Shown piece after piece: positions 10,601 through 20,742 of a stretch of 64,000 nucleotides of DNA; position 1 is the stretch's first letter, and every line of letters starts with the position of its first letter. Under the pieces are notes generated by a model. The model was not told the origin of the DNA and ran no database searches. It saw nothing but the letters and a program-made list of their open reading frames with translations. This DNA is from Blastobasis lacticolella. Taxonomy: Eukaryota > Arthropoda > Insecta > Lepidoptera > Blastobasidae. The translations under genes were made by a program, and so were the position numbers. The stretch is taken from NCBI GenBank assembly GCA_905147135.1, contig LR990051.1, positions 16,273,115-16,337,114 of the forward strand, in the 5' to 3' direction.

Positions 10601-11825
10601 ACAGATGCCACGAACGCGACTACTGTAAAGCAATTTTATTTCAAAAATCCGGATTTCGCCAGTAAAAATTTAACAATTCTAGGCATTCCTTTTACTAAAC
10701 CTGGAGACTCCGTTGATGTAGCTTACACTTTAGTGAGAGCTGATGATAAGCAGCCTAAAGTTACAAAGAAAGACGGCTCAGTTTATGCTGGTCAGTTAGT
10801 GGAAGCAGTTGTCAGCGAAGATCAAGACTTCAATAAAGCAAAAACGGCACACAAAGCCCTCAATCGAGCACCTATACGATTAATAACTGTCACCGAAAAA
10901 ACATACCAGTCCAGTACAACAAATACTCCGCAGAAAATGAATGTGGTTAAAGCTAAGATTCCCCCAAGAAGCAAATTAACGTTCGACGCTAAAACTGGAG
11001 AGCCTGTTCTAAGGATATATGCTAGTTACGCCACTGACTCTTTGCAGGTTAGTCAACTTTCATTATTACGCAATTCCTCTTTCTCGTTAGACGTGACCAT
11101 TTTTGTTTACATAATGTTCACAATAGTGAAAGACTGTTTATCATAATAGGTCATTAATGAAAGGTTTAAAATGGCGCCGCTGCTATTGTCCTTTCCCTCA
11201 TACTTATATTATATATTGTTTTGCACTCCTTTATTATATCGTTTTCAAGCCCTTTCTTTAAATGGTAAATTTTCTCTCATGTTCTTGACGAGAATTGTAT
11301 TAAATAACGAGGGAAAATCGTAGATCGTAAACCTCTAAAACCAATAAGCTATTTCTAAAACCAGTATTAGTAAAGAAAAAACAACAATAACTCTTAAACT
11401 GTACATATATCACACAAACAATACTTTTAGAAGGTACCTCCTAATGTTTATTGTTCAATCAAAGCACAAAGTCCAATGTATTACTACAGGAGAATCAAAG
11501 TTGCAGAGTTCTTGCACGCACTCTACAAATCCCTTCTGACTCTTTATTGCCAGAAAAATGAGGAAAAGTCAAAGATTTCGAATTCCGCGACGAGACTAAA
11601 AATAATTTCAACTTTCAGAAAAGCAGCCCTCCAACACCCTTGAATCAGTTGAAAGAAGGCTCAACTAAGCCGAACAATGTCGAGAACTGGAAATCATCTC
11701 AAGCAAAAGCCCTACACAAGGCCGAGGTCCACAATACAGACAAAGTCACTCAATTTGGAGTGAAACTAACGGCCAGAAGTGACCAATACACACCACTGTT
11801 TGACGATTACGTGTACAGAGAATAG
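4468..11825 (+). CDS. Secreted Thr/Gln-rich protein with QPIGFSK repeats, unrecognised (5' exon missing)
   Basis: Seven exons join in one frame: 4468-4670, 5545-5672, 6988-7094, 8806-8961, 9402-9692, 9809-11047 and 11619-11825 (stop TAG). Each junction has AG/GT and the phases (2, 1, 0, 0, 0, 0) agree, giving 776 residues. The first visible residues, LPLIYLAFCSLAQS, look like the hydrophobic core and cleavage region of a signal peptide, so the ATG must be in an upstream exon that I could not place. After that come a basic Pro/Ala-rich stretch, three QPIGFSK repeats (about residues 172-197), a Gln/Pro/His-rich exon, a long Thr/Ser-rich region (about residues 370-570) suited to O-glycosylation, and a more ordered C-terminal part ending FDDYVYRE. 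I recognise no catalytic domain. A matrix, cuticle-associated or mucin-like role is inference. The gene converges on METAP1. Confidence 0.8.
5545..5672 (+). CDS. Exon of the secreted QPIGFSK-repeat protein
   Basis: The first base completes AGG from the previous exon. The product begins ISMKHYLPTRLQGVW and ends AAPHAVN(G). The donor at 5673 (gtggta) was chosen over the stronger-looking gtaaat at 5666 because only the former keeps the frame into the next exon. Confidence 0.72.
6195..6987. other. Intron of the plus gene, no feature recognised
   Basis: AT-rich sequence with short frames. A small hairpin (TACATCG..CGATGTA) lies near 6804-6826. Nothing else can be supported. Confidence 0.3.
6988..7094 (+). 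CDS. Exon of the secreted QPIGFSK-repeat protein
   Basis: The acceptor is gaccgacag and the donor is a consensus gtaagt. It enters in phase 1 and leaves in phase 0. The product runs AIHTIPAPNLSLSEKPIV to LVTSELP. The other two frames contain stops or give no match to the neighbours. Confidence 0.75.
7502..7545. repeat. (TAAA)n microsatellite
   Basis: A run of aataaataaaataaataaat type in the intron between exons 7094 and 8806. It may be a relic LINE tail, as the sequence at its left (ctgtgcacaataaactg) resembles LINE 3' ends. Confidence 0.5.
8806..8961 (+). CDS. Exon carrying three QPIGFSK repeats
   Basis: The exon is 52 codons, phase 0 at both ends, with acceptor ttcttctag and donor gtgagt. 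It encodes LKYEVTESARDPPTYQYQ and then three copies of QPIGFSK spaced by three residues (VVN and GID). The synonymous codons differ between copies (ATC/ATC/ATA, GGC/GGA/GGA, TCC/TCG/TCC), which argues that the peptide repeat is kept by selection and is not a very recent DNA duplication. Confidence 0.8.
9402..9692 (+). CDS. Gln/Pro/His-rich exon of the secreted protein
   Basis: The exon is 97 codons, phase 0 to phase 0, with acceptor attactttcag and donor gtgaat. It starts TLSEAELSGLIQNGALQV and is then rich in Gln, Pro, His and Ser (for example QPPLASSQSQMLPVQSQ). It ends LPHAFRVQ. Confidence 0.8.
9809..11047 (+). CDS. Largest exon of the secreted protein (Thr/Ser-rich)
   Basis: The exon is 413 codons, phase 0 to phase 0, with acceptor aattttcag and donor gttagt. 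The N-terminal 80 residues look folded (GFNIMNPQQLIQSSPEGIV ... FPGVEFIPYIPEVHQQLQ). A long low-complexity Thr/Ser/Glu/Lys segment follows. The last 140 residues regain hydrophobic periodicity (NLTILGIPFTKPGDSVDVAY, VYAGQLVEAVV). The open frame continues past the donor, but those residues lie in the intron. Confidence 0.82.
11048..11618. other. Last intron of the secreted-protein gene
   Basis: AT-rich intron between the donor gttagt and the acceptor ctttcag. No repeat or RNA gene recognised. Confidence 0.4.
11619..11825 (+). CDS. C-terminal exon of the secreted protein
   Basis: The acceptor is caactttcag and the exon continues in phase 0. The product begins KSSPPTPLNQLKEG and ends FDDYVYRE, followed by TAG at 11823-11825. 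The 3' UTR may run to an AATAAA near 13245. Confidence 0.78.
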   Translation, partial: KSSPPTPLNQLKEGSTKPNNVENWKSSQAKALHKAEVHNTDKVTQFGVKLTARSDQYTPLFDDYVYRE

Positions 11826-12783
11826 CATCACTATTCAGTTACTTCTTAATCCCGTTGAAGTCACCAATGCACCTCTAAATGTACCTAAATAGGGATGTTT
11901 TAAACACTTTTTGTCCCTTTCCAAATTTTTTACGGCTTTTAATTCCAACGAACAAGACCGCCTCAATGTTGAATCAAAACACATCTTTCACATGTACCGA
12001 TCGTAAATTCTAAGTAATTATTTATAAGACGAAGAGAAGTATAATCATAAGACTGTGGTATTTTAAGCATATTCATTAATAAGGGTTTCTGTCATCGGTA
12101 TGTGATGATGTGACTATGCACAGCAACTATTAAATTTCGTAGTTTTACTTATCTTTCGTTAAGTTTTTCTTTAGTTTACTGCTGATTTCCGGCTACGTAT
12201 TAATGAGCCATCAAAGAGTACATTATGAGCGTCATTTGTCACAGAAGGCCGTTAGCGACGTTTTGCATATCATGCCGTCATTGTCGTTAATTAATAACCT
12301 ATAGCCGACCTTTTTTGTTTTTACGCAAAAGCATAATTTCGACTAACTGAATAATATAAGGGATATTAAATATATATAAGAGATATTAAAGTACTTCAAG
12401 AACATTGTAGATGTAACACTAGCTGGTCACTAGGTGACCGAGATAACTTTTTTGATAGAGAATTTTCTGTTTTTCATCCATCATTTTCTGACCACTCATT
12501 TTCGGGCGATGTCCCTTTCTGGGCACCTGTACAGCTCCACCTTTGGCTTTCATACATGTACCTACAATTTGACAGCATCAAGACTTTGTTTATAACAATT
12601 GTGACTCTCAATTTCTGAAAGAATTTCCACCTGTCTAGGACCCGAGTGTCTTGAGCGTTAGGCTGCAGCAACCAATACGACATTCGAGGCGTCAAGTAGG
12701 CTTGTATACGTTAGCTACAGGCCGGAAGGTGCAAGACCTTACATCGTTGAAGGTCTCTGTGACTAAATGCAGACGCCAGCAGC

Positions 12784-12925
12784 CATACTGTGTCCAATCT
12801 TCGGATGCAAGATTATGTCATACTGCGTCCAATTCTTGGATGCGAAGGAAAATGTTATACAGCGTCCAGTCTTGGACCCAGGAGAGATATGACATACTGA
12901 GTTCAGTCTTCGGATCTAAGATAAA
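12784..12925 (+). repeat. Imperfect tandem repeat, about four units of 35-37 bp
   Basis: Units start near 12784, 12819, 12856 and 12893 with catactg.gtccaatcttcgg-like sequence. They lie downstream of the secreted gene's stop and before its candidate poly(A) signal, so they may be in the 3' UTR. Confidence 0.55.
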
Positions 12926-13244
12926 TTTCGCTTCTACAATATATATAAAATAAGCTTTGGAAACTATTACGATACACTAACAGCTGATCGGATTCTATTT
13001 CTTAATTGTTTTCTTATATCACAGATAGTAAACTACGAAATCTCAGGCATCTTCTCTGATCCATATTACAAGTGTTATTTGCTGTGTATAGGATTTTTTA
13101 CCTCTATTTCTTCAATTTAAGATTAGTAAGTAGGTACCTAGTTAAGTTAATTTTATGTACTGTAAATAGACTTATGTACTTAGAACATCGTTAAATGCAT
13201 TTAGCAGATATTTATTGAAACCAAATTGTAATTATATAATTTGT

Positions 13245-13250
13245 AATAAA
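13245..13250 (+). promoter_or_regulatory. Candidate polyadenylation signal for the plus-strand secreted gene
   Basis: An AATAAA hexamer is followed by an A-run and a T-rich stretch. It lies about 1.4 kb after the stop at 11825 in AT-rich sequence with no other gene. Use of this site is inferred. Confidence 0.35.
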
Positions 13251-14214
13251 AAAAAATGCTATTGAAATTTCGTTCCTTTTTTATTATCATTTTGTAAGTT
13301 ACAAAAAATATTAGGTAATACATCGCTTTCGTAGTTTTTCAATACATGTTTTTTACATATCATAGCTAAACAAAAAATATCAATACAAACCAGTATTAGT
13401 TTACAAACGTCTGCTTTGAAACACATATCGGGAGATAGTATTTTATACAGTATTCATCTAAATATCATCACTGTACGTACACCCACCGACATACCAAGTC
13501 ATACCTATCATTATTATGCATAACATTTTGTTCTCAATAATTACACTACGACATACTTATTTACACTAACAAGTTGGTGTAACACTCAAATATAAATTTC
13601 GCAAAAATCTGTTTTTATTAGAAATTGGCCATAATTAGCTTCTGTCAACTTTTAACTAAGTGATGTTTCATATCACAATGAGGTATTTGTGTGTGTAAAA
13701 AAGAATAACAATGCTATTAAGCTGTTGCTTAGGAAATTGCCGCTTTGCAAGGCGAAATAGATGAATGGTAACATGTATGTATGGCCAGACAACATTAAGT
13801 TACCTAAAAAGCCAGTGCCGTCGTGAAATTACATTTGAAAACAGCAGTAAAATTGGCAAGAAATAAAAAGAGGTTTCCTTAATCATTTTTGTGCAGGTTT
13901 TATTTATTTACTTCGGGTAACACGACCATTAAAAAACATATTGCAAACACATACAATTACAATATAAACTTATAAAATACATTTGTCACGTCGACGGACA
14001 TATTTAAAGACATAATTAATATTTTTTCGAAATAATATCAATCTTAACATGTTACAAAAAGTAAAAAAAATGGGAATAAAAGTGTACATATGCCGAAAAA
14101 ACGGCAATTTCATAGGTAACGAAGGACCTTATAACATAGGGACTTTCAAACGGGCGATATTGTTACTGCAATATGTTACTGCAACAGTCGTTGGCCTTGA
14201 CGACAGCCATTTTG
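13251..14214. other. Convergent intergenic space
   Basis: AT-rich, with no ORF or repeat I can name. It separates the 3' ends of the secreted gene and METAP1. Confidence 0.4.
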
Positions 14215-14440
14215 AAACCCCGACGAAAATACAAATCGGTTTATAAGTCTGACATGTGTATCTGTTAATGTGTGTATTTGTAAAGGTGCGTCTGTCTGTG
14301 GCATCGTGACACCGTAGCTCAAGCACGGATGGGTCGATTTCGATGTCGTTTTCTTTATTTTAAAGCCAGTTTAATCTAGACGTTTCTTAGACTTCGTTTC
14401 ATTGAAATCGGTGAAGTAGTGTAGAAAATATTTGAGTATT
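14215..14440 (+). repeat. Interspersed repeat family G
   Basis: Ataagtctgacatgtgtatc, gtctgtctgtggcatcgt and gtttcattgaaatcggt recur at 55495-55665 (same strand) and inverted at 36375-36560 and 50105-50275. Confidence 0.5.
14354..14359 (-). promoter_or_regulatory. Candidate METAP1 polyadenylation signal
   Basis: AATAAA is present on the minus strand about 375 bases after the METAP1 stop. It falls inside a short interspersed repeat (14215-14440), so the site may have come from that repeat. Confidence 0.3.
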
Positions 14441-14559
14441 TGAGGGTTCTTCAGTCGGTTAGTGTATTCAGAAGCACTTAATTTTGTAACATGTGCAACC
14501 TCTACACGACATGGAGTTTGCTCGATATGACAATATTGCAGCCACATCAATGATCATCT

Positions 14560-14620
14560 TGGCGTCAATATGCGGGTTGTGTTTCTTGACCATGATCCAG
14601 TATTAGACGGCACATTACAG
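14560..14620 (-). repeat. SINE family B tail fragment
   Basis: Cttggcgtcaatatgcgggtt and gaccatgatccag match the family B tail. Confidence 0.4.
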
Positions 14621-14731
14621 CCACACATTACAACAAAAATATTGCCCATTCTGTAGCCTCTTGAACGTGTAGTATGTGGTATTAAAAGGGGCATACGGTC
14701 TGTCTCAGTGGTCAGTGGGCGCAGTGGGCCA

Positions 14732-14836
14732 CTAGGACTCTAGTTTCTCCAATTGGTCCATGAACCAGGGTCGGCCGGCGGCGCGACGCGTCAGGATGTC
14801 GCAGCCGGTCTCGGTCACGAGCAGGGTCTGTTCGAA
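14732..14836 (-). CDS. METAP1: METAP1 exon 7: C-terminus
   Basis: It encodes [20 protein letters not shown] ... LEKLES followed by TAG at 14734-14732. The glutamate in FEQTLL is the last metal ligand. Confidence 0.95.
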   Translation of the reverse strand, partial: FEQTLLVTETGCDILTRRAAGRPWFMDQLEKLES

Positions 14837-17800
14837 CTGTAAGGCAATGATAGAAACTTCAATAGACATTCATTGGAGAGGAAGAAAAGTAAGAAAGAGG
14901 ACCCTGGTTTTAGCCGGGATAGACGCTAGGATGATGATGATGTCCAGCCGCAAGACGTCCACTGTTATTTAGTACGTTTCTCGCTCGTACGATTCGGATG
15001 TGGAATGAGCTCCCAGCCACGGTGTTTTCTTTGGGCTATGACATGGGATCGTTCAAGAGGTATATTAGAGGTCTCCTTAGAGGCGGGCAACGCATTGGTA
15101 GCGCCCCTGGTGCTGCTGATGTCTATGGGCGGCGGTGACCACTTTCCATCGCTTGCCTGTTTGTCTGCCGTTCAACATATTTTTTTTCTAGCGCAGTGTT
15201 GGTCAGGTTCCCTAGGAGAGCACAACCGGAACAATAACGCCAAGATAACCACCAGATGACCAACAGTAATCTTGGCGTCAATATCGCGGTTGGTCTCTCG
15301 CGCTAGAGGGTCCGGGGTCCGCTTTGACTATGATCCAGGATATGGCAGATCAGGTAGTGGAGTGGAGCGATTCCCTTATGAGCTCCATGACATTATTAAC
15401 AGGGGAACCTGACAAGATTAGATCATGGTCAGTCGCCTGAATGTACACGCGACTGACTATGATCCAATCTTGTATCACGATGTTTTCCTTCACCGTAAGA
15501 CCATCAGTTAATGTTCAACTAATGAAGTTCATGGTACATACCAGTGCTGGGGACCGAACTAGGTGACTCCCGCCTAGTCGGACCCCGTAACCATTAGGCC
15601 ACCGACGCTTTATGTTAAATTGAATGAACCAGTGTTATTTTACTCTATCAAATTAAAACGAACTTTAGTGGTACAGTCAACGATATAATGATCTACCTAA
15701 AACCAGTAAGCTAGCGTCTCTACAGACGAGCATAGCAATGTGAGCTCCTTCTAAACGGTTTTGGGTAGATCGATATTCTATCGTCTTCATCATCATATCA
15801 GCCGAAAGACACCTGGGCATAGGCCTCCCCCAGAGATCTCCACAAAGGGCGGCCTTGTGCCTTCCGCATCCAGCTGGTACCTGCGATCTTTACCAGGTCG
15901 TCGGTCCACCTTGTGGGAGGCCTACTCACGCTGCGTCTTCCGTTTCGTGGTCGCCAACCGAGAACTTTCAAGGTCGATATTACGTCTTTGGTACTTCGGT
16001 AGTAAACGGGAGTAGAACACGGGCGCGAATGCCGAACCCACGAACAGCGATAGCGCGAATTCGATCAATAAAAACATCGCGCTTTTAAGCTGTCGCACTC
16101 TTTGAAGCTCTGAACCATCGCGCATTCAAGCTTTCCGGCAAATGTCTTCGCGCTATAGTTATTCGTAAAGACAGATACCTCAGCGGGGAGTGAGAGTGTA
16201 ATATAAACACGACTCATTTTACTTAAATCATTCCAGACTAGATTTTCGGTCAGACATTGGTATGGCTCATTGTTCTCGAAACAGATTGGCGTGGTGCAAA
16301 AAATAACACAAAAATATAGTTATTCGTGGTTTCGGCATTCGCAGCCGTGTTCTACACTCTAGTCAAACATGGCACCCATACCTGTGCGGACCGCGACCCG
16401 TCCGCGGTGACAGCCGTCCAGTGGTCCGGCCACTGCTCGTCGCGCCACCCGCCCTCGTTGATCATCGGCTCGATGGTGAAGCAATGGCCCGGCTTCATCA
16501 CACCCACGGCTTTGTTCTCTGGAAATATGGGTAATAAATAAATAAATATTCTTGGATAAATTCACACAGCGTAAGCAAAGCTTGTGTTATATGTGTTAGA
16601 TAACTGGTAAACTAATTATACATACTACACCCAGACCTGTTACAGAAATTAAAATTCATTGTTTCAATTTCTGCTTAGCCCTCTGACCGCCTTGACCTCT
16701 GCGTGGCAGACTGGCATGTTAACCAGGTGAATCACTCAGGTCGTACATAATTAATGAATAATAGGAATGATGACTCATACTGAATAATGTCACATTTACG
16801 AACATATATGATAATAGCTTTAAAATTGAAAAATCTCAAAAGAGTATTGTCTGCCCCCTTCTCACAAAGCGGGTTTTATGTGCGATACTCAACAATGACG
16901 TCACAGTTAAGTATCGCCCGCTCTGTCTAATTAGAAACTTAAAACGTTCATCATCATTATCGTTCGAGCGGTCAATCCCGGATTCTGCTAGGTCCGCTTA
17001 CGACGTTGGACGCGAAAGCCAACTTTGCTTTGAAAAGTAAAATTAATTAATATATTTGGTTAATAAGCAGAGCGGGCGATACTCAACGTAGCATCTACAC
17101 CATCCATTGAGAATGTCGTAAAAGACGACTAATGTCATAGGGCAGACCATCCTAAGGACGTGTGCTGTGTTGAGCATGATTGCGGCGCGTGTTGTATATT
17201 GCGGGTTTAGTATTTGGCACTAGAAGGCTGGAAATGAATTAGAATACGCATGCACACGCTGTGCTCACGCTCAACGCAGTACATACCCTAAACCAGAAAG
17301 TGGACAGCAGCAGAAATGGAGCATTTTCAAGAATGAGATTTACTTTTACCAAACCTAGACCTACTAATTCACTTCGAAGTATTTTGGATTTAACAGAGTT
17401 TTTCATACCAATGTATGGGAAATGTTACATCCTTTTTTTATTTATTTATGTCATACGGTAGGCAAACTGACAAGCAGGCCACCTGATGGAAAGTGGTCAC
17501 CACTGCCTATAGACATTAGCAACACCGAGAGGATCGCCAATGCGTTGCACACCTCTATAACACATTACACTGGCAGCAAAAAGACAAACGTCCCTCCACT
17601 GCCAAAGCCACGGTTCCCCAAATTCCCACCCCATGGAGCACTGGAAACCTTACTCACCGGCAGAAACACAATACTATTTAAAACAGTATTGTTTAGCTGT
17701 GGTATTCTGTAAGGTGGAGGTATTTCCCCAGTCGGGCGGGTCCAATTCGAACGGGATACCCCGCTATGCCCTACCTCTCTTAAATACTATACTACAATAT

Positions 17801-20742
17801 CCTACACACTATACATATCATAAGAAAAATATCTTACTGGCATAGTGCGGCACATTCGGTGCTGTGTGAAACAGTCTGTGGATCCCGTGGCCACAGTAGG
17901 AACGGACAACACTCAGTCCGTTAGCTTGTGCGTGTTTCTGAATCACATTCCCAATTTCTCTGTATTTCTCACCAGGCTTCACAATATCAATTGCTTTCTG
18001 TAAATAAAAGTAATAATATAACATTAAAAAGACATAACCTAATATATGAAAAGACGTAGACAACGTGGTGATCTGATAGAAACATATAAGATACTATATG
18101 GACATTATGATGTGAAGGGACTAGAAACCATCTACAACTTAAATAATAACAAAAACCTCAGAGGCCATACACTGAAATTATCAAGATCACAGGGAACCAG
18201 TAACCCCAGTCACAACTTTTTGCCAAATAGGGTTGTCAGTGCATGGAATGAATTGCCGGAATCAGTGATCAGTGCTCCATCAGTGAACTGTTTTAAAAAT
18301 AGACTGGATAGACATTACAAGAACTAAATATTGTGATATACACGCATCAGCTTACAGCTGCTAGTGTATCATAAATAATAATAATAATATATCTATAATC
18401 AAAAGCGTATTAAGTTAATATTTATATGGTAGTTGCAATATGTTATCAGGTAGCTCTGTCATGCTTGAGGAGTCCGCCTGGGTGAATACCACTACCGTAT
18501 CTATTTCTGCCACCATGCATTGTTGTGTTCCAATTTGAAGGATGAGGTAGCCAGCACAATTAAAGGCATTTCATCTTAATTCTCAGTGACAACAGACCTG
18601 CAGTTCTGCATTTTTGTTGCCTACAACCGAAATGCATGAATTGTGGATGTTGTGGTCGACAGTTACCATTGACCATCAGGTGGATTATCTGCCCGATTGT
18701 CAGCACAAAGCAAAAAATTTTTTTTTTAAATTGCATGCATGTACCTGTAAACATTCATAAGTGACTTGAACAAGTTTCTTCGTTGACTCCGGCACATTGC
18801 CCACAAAGAATGTCTCATTGAGGTCCCCATGGAATCCACGGTGATACACTGTCACATCAACATTACAGATGTCTCCGTCCTGAAATATTTCAATTCAAAT
18901 TATTAACCTTTGCATCACAATGTTGAACATCCTGTCTGAATAACAAATATTACTTTGTTATTGTATGAAAATAATATTTTTTTAAATATTGAGCTTCTTT
19001 GTATAATATAATATTTAGTTTCATATTTTGATCTACCTATACTTTCATTTCTCTGACTGGTACCCCAGAGACAGCAAGCGCAGTAAAGGTCCGCCAACAT
19101 TTAAGATGGGAGGACGATTTAAAACTCAAGAGTTGGACTACACTGGATAAGGGTAGCTCGCGACAGAATGCAGCCAATGGAAATGCAATGGAAAAGGTTA
19201 GAGGAGGCCTATGCAAGCGGCACACTGTACTACTGGACATATTATAACACTTTTTTGTATTTATGTATCATGTTTATTGTAAATTCTGAATAAAGGGCTT
19301 TATTATTATTATTATTTATACTTTCATTTGTAATTAGTAAAATGACAGCACGTCTGCCCAGAGACAGTGGGCCTCTGGCCTGAAAGACTGATCAATCTCA
19401 CTTCTCCAATGGTATTAATATGTTCATTGGTTGTAGTCTCGGGAGCTGATTCGCACCCTGTGACCATATATTATATTACAGCTAGGAGCAAAAAACAGTA
19501 ATTTTTTTGCCATGCTGATTCTGGAATTGATGATATGCTATACTCGTCATTTCACTTGTCTCTACTAACACAAACACTGGCATGTGTAGTACACTGTGTG
19601 TCAACAATGCCAGCTGGCTGTTATCCAAAAATAATATCTAAATTAAAAACACTTTATTTCAAAAATAAAATCTTTAGAATTACATTCATATTAAGAGTTT
19701 GAGTTTCTTACCAACAACGGACGGGTATCAGGAATACCATGGCATATGACCTCATTGACGGAGGTACAGCAACTGTTCGGGAAATTGTGGTAGTTAAGCG
19801 GGCTTGGATAGCACTCCCTCTCGATGCAGGCTTCATGTACGGCTCTATCAATCTCATCAGTAGTCACTCCAACGCCACATGCTCTGAAATTAGATTTGGA
19901 AACATTATATTTATAAACAGGTGGGCAGTTAAGTAGGTAATATCGACAACAAGTTCTTATATCAATGACATGGCAAATTCAATATATTATGTGTCATATT
20001 ATGACACACTATGCCTGCAAAAAGAGTGAAACTTAACTATGAGATAAGAGATTTTAGTTAGTTTTTTTGTATCAGGTGACCTGAGAGCTTGAAGGAGCAA
20101 TAAAAAAAATCAGAAGTTACTATTATTTAGTTTCGTTGAATTAAGTGAATAATTAGGTACAGTATGTTTATAACGATAACGCCAACATCCCTACAAAACA
20201 TACCATTAGATTGGGAACCTACAAAAGAGTACATACTTAGCAGCTTCATCCAAAACTTCTCTCCCAAGGCGGCATGCTACACGCATTCCCTCAATTTCCT
20301 CATCATCGAGCACTTTTATCTGACCGGAACCTTTGGCTGCATTCTCCGACGCGGGAAATCCAGTTGGGTGATCAGCGTAGTCCGGGCGACCGATGTGAGG
20401 AGGCACAGTGCGCTTAGGCCCAGGCGGACAGGGCCTCAGCTTCCCCGTGAACGTGTAGGAAGGCCAAGGATTATACTCCACATTCGACCCATCTGTACTC
20501 TCACCCTCTAGAACAAAAATTACACAATCATCAACAGTTCAACAACTGAAACATAACCTACAAAACTTCGTAGCCGACTTACTCGCTAACGAATGGATCA
20601 CTTTGTGAGTTTTCCACGATTTCTTGAAACAGTCTTGGTTGCAAAAGAAAGACCCGTGAATACCGAGTTTTATACACGTTGGACATTGTAATTGTGCGAT
20701 GGATTTGCAGCCGGGGGTTTCACACATTCCAATTCCAGCCAT
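14732..20742 (-). CDS. METAP1: Methionine aminopeptidase 1
   Basis: Seven exons are read on the minus strand: 20742-20583, 20507-20237, 19883-19712, 18879-18745, 17997-17838, 16518-16382 and 14836-14732. Together they make 1140 bases, 379 residues, close to the usual size of eukaryotic type 1 MetAP. The enzyme removes initiator methionine from nascent chains in the cytosol. Residues 7-50 form the C6H2 two-zinc finger (C7, C12, C20, C23, C34, C38, H46, H50) that links the enzyme to ribosomes. The pita-bread catalytic fold follows with metal ligands D209 (NVD), D220 (HGD), H283 (GHGIH), E316 (TIEPMI) and E347 (QFEQTL), and active-site histidines H192 (CHGIPD) and H290 (FHTAP). All splice phases agree. 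The introns are heavily invaded by LINE and SINE remnants. Confidence 0.95.
14840..14940 (+). mobile_element. Fragment with (GATGAT) tail
   Basis: It ends ctaggatgatgatgatg, the tail type of the RTE-like elements here, and starts immediately inside METAP1's last intron. Its body is too diverged to classify. Confidence 0.35.
14943..15190 (+). mobile_element. CR1/jockey-like LINE 3' end
   Basis: It encodes [15 protein letters not shown] sequence (cgattcggatgtggaatgagctccc) and then [12 protein letters not shown] before a stop and 3' UTR with gcggtgaccactttccatc. A second copy is at 30060-30225. Confidence 0.6.
15262..15615 (-). repeat. SINE family B, near full length
   Basis: Tail (cttggcgtcaatatcgcggtt) at the left and tRNA-like head (taaccattaggccaccgacgct) at the right. 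It includes the body segments tcacgatgttttccttcacc and gatccaatcttg. Confidence 0.65.
15783..15970 (-). mobile_element. RTE-like LINE 3' end
   Basis: On the minus strand it encodes [20 protein letters not shown] and [18 protein letters not shown], followed by a stop and an ATGATGATG tail at the left end. It lies in METAP1's last intron, sense to METAP1. Confidence 0.7.
16382..16518 (-). CDS. METAP1: METAP1 exon 6: TIEPMI glutamate segment
   Basis: The first two bases AG complete the Lys of HYAK, and then [19 protein letters not shown] to DGSRSAQ follow. The donor is gtatgg. The upstream intron sequence, from about 12 bases beyond the acceptor, is the tail of a SINE (see 16530-16745). Confidence 0.95.
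16530..16745 (-). repeat. SINE family C abutting METAP1 exon 6
   Basis: The AATAAATAAATA tail is at the left and the tRNA-like head (tggcagactggcatgtta..actcaggtcg) at the right. The tail lies only about 12 bases upstream of the METAP1 exon 6 acceptor. Confidence 0.65.
17425..17765 (-). repeat. SINE-like family F, near full length
   Basis: Read on the minus strand it starts near GCCCGACTGGGGAAATACC, contains GGAACCGTGGCTTTGGCAG, and ends with GGTGACCACTTTCCATCAGG and a TAAATAAA tail. The 3' segment matches the LINE 3' ends at 15100-15170 and 30130-30200. Confidence 0.55.
17838..17997 (-). CDS. METAP1: METAP1 exon 5: GHGIH metal/substrate histidines
   Basis: It encodes [20 protein letters not shown] to [20 protein letters not shown], entering in phase 0 and leaving in phase 1 with donor gtaaga. 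It includes the metal-ligand histidine and the catalytic FHTAP histidine. Confidence 0.95.
18030..18400 (+). mobile_element. CR1-like LINE reverse transcriptase C-terminus
   Basis: One frame at 18046-18327 encodes [34 protein letters not shown] and [15 protein letters not shown], the characteristic end of CR1/L2-type LINE ORF2. A short 3' UTR with (AATA)n follows. It lies in the METAP1 intron, antisense to the gene. Confidence 0.75.
18745..18879 (-). CDS. METAP1: METAP1 exon 4: metal-binding aspartates
   Basis: The exon is 45 codons, phase 0 to 0. It begins [20 protein letters not shown] and ends VQVTYECLQ. It carries the two metal-ligand aspartates (in NVD and HGD). Confidence 0.95.
19060..19320 (+). 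mobile_element. Decayed LINE 3' end with (TTA)n tail
   Basis: Split across frames it encodes RWEDDLK and [13 protein letters not shown] segments, then a 3' UTR with AATAAAG and a (TTATTA) tail. It lies in the METAP1 intron, antisense. Confidence 0.55.
19712..19883 (-). CDS. METAP1: METAP1 exon 3: active-site histidine segment
   Basis: It encodes [20 protein letters not shown] ... [17 protein letters not shown] ... [16 protein letters not shown]. The histidine in CHGIPD is the conserved substrate-binding residue. It enters in phase 2, leaves in phase 0, and has donor gtaag. Confidence 0.95.
20237..20507 (-). CDS. METAP1: METAP1 exon 2: linker and start of catalytic domain
   Basis: The acceptor is gttctag and the donor gtatgt, entering in phase 1 and leaving in phase 2. 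The product runs from [19 protein letters not shown] through [12 protein letters not shown] to [20 protein letters not shown], typical of MetAP1. Confidence 0.95.
20583..20742 (-). CDS. METAP1: METAP1 exon 1: start codon and zinc finger
   Basis: ATG is at 20742-20740, and the exon reads [20 protein letters not shown] and on. It holds the complete C6H2 finger. The donor is gtaagt at 20582 and the exon ends in phase 1. No obvious TATA box is seen in the 80 bases upstream. Confidence 0.93.

Noticed and set aside
20164..20511. 115-residue plus-strand open frame
   Set aside because: Shadow of METAP1 exon 2 on the opposite strand.
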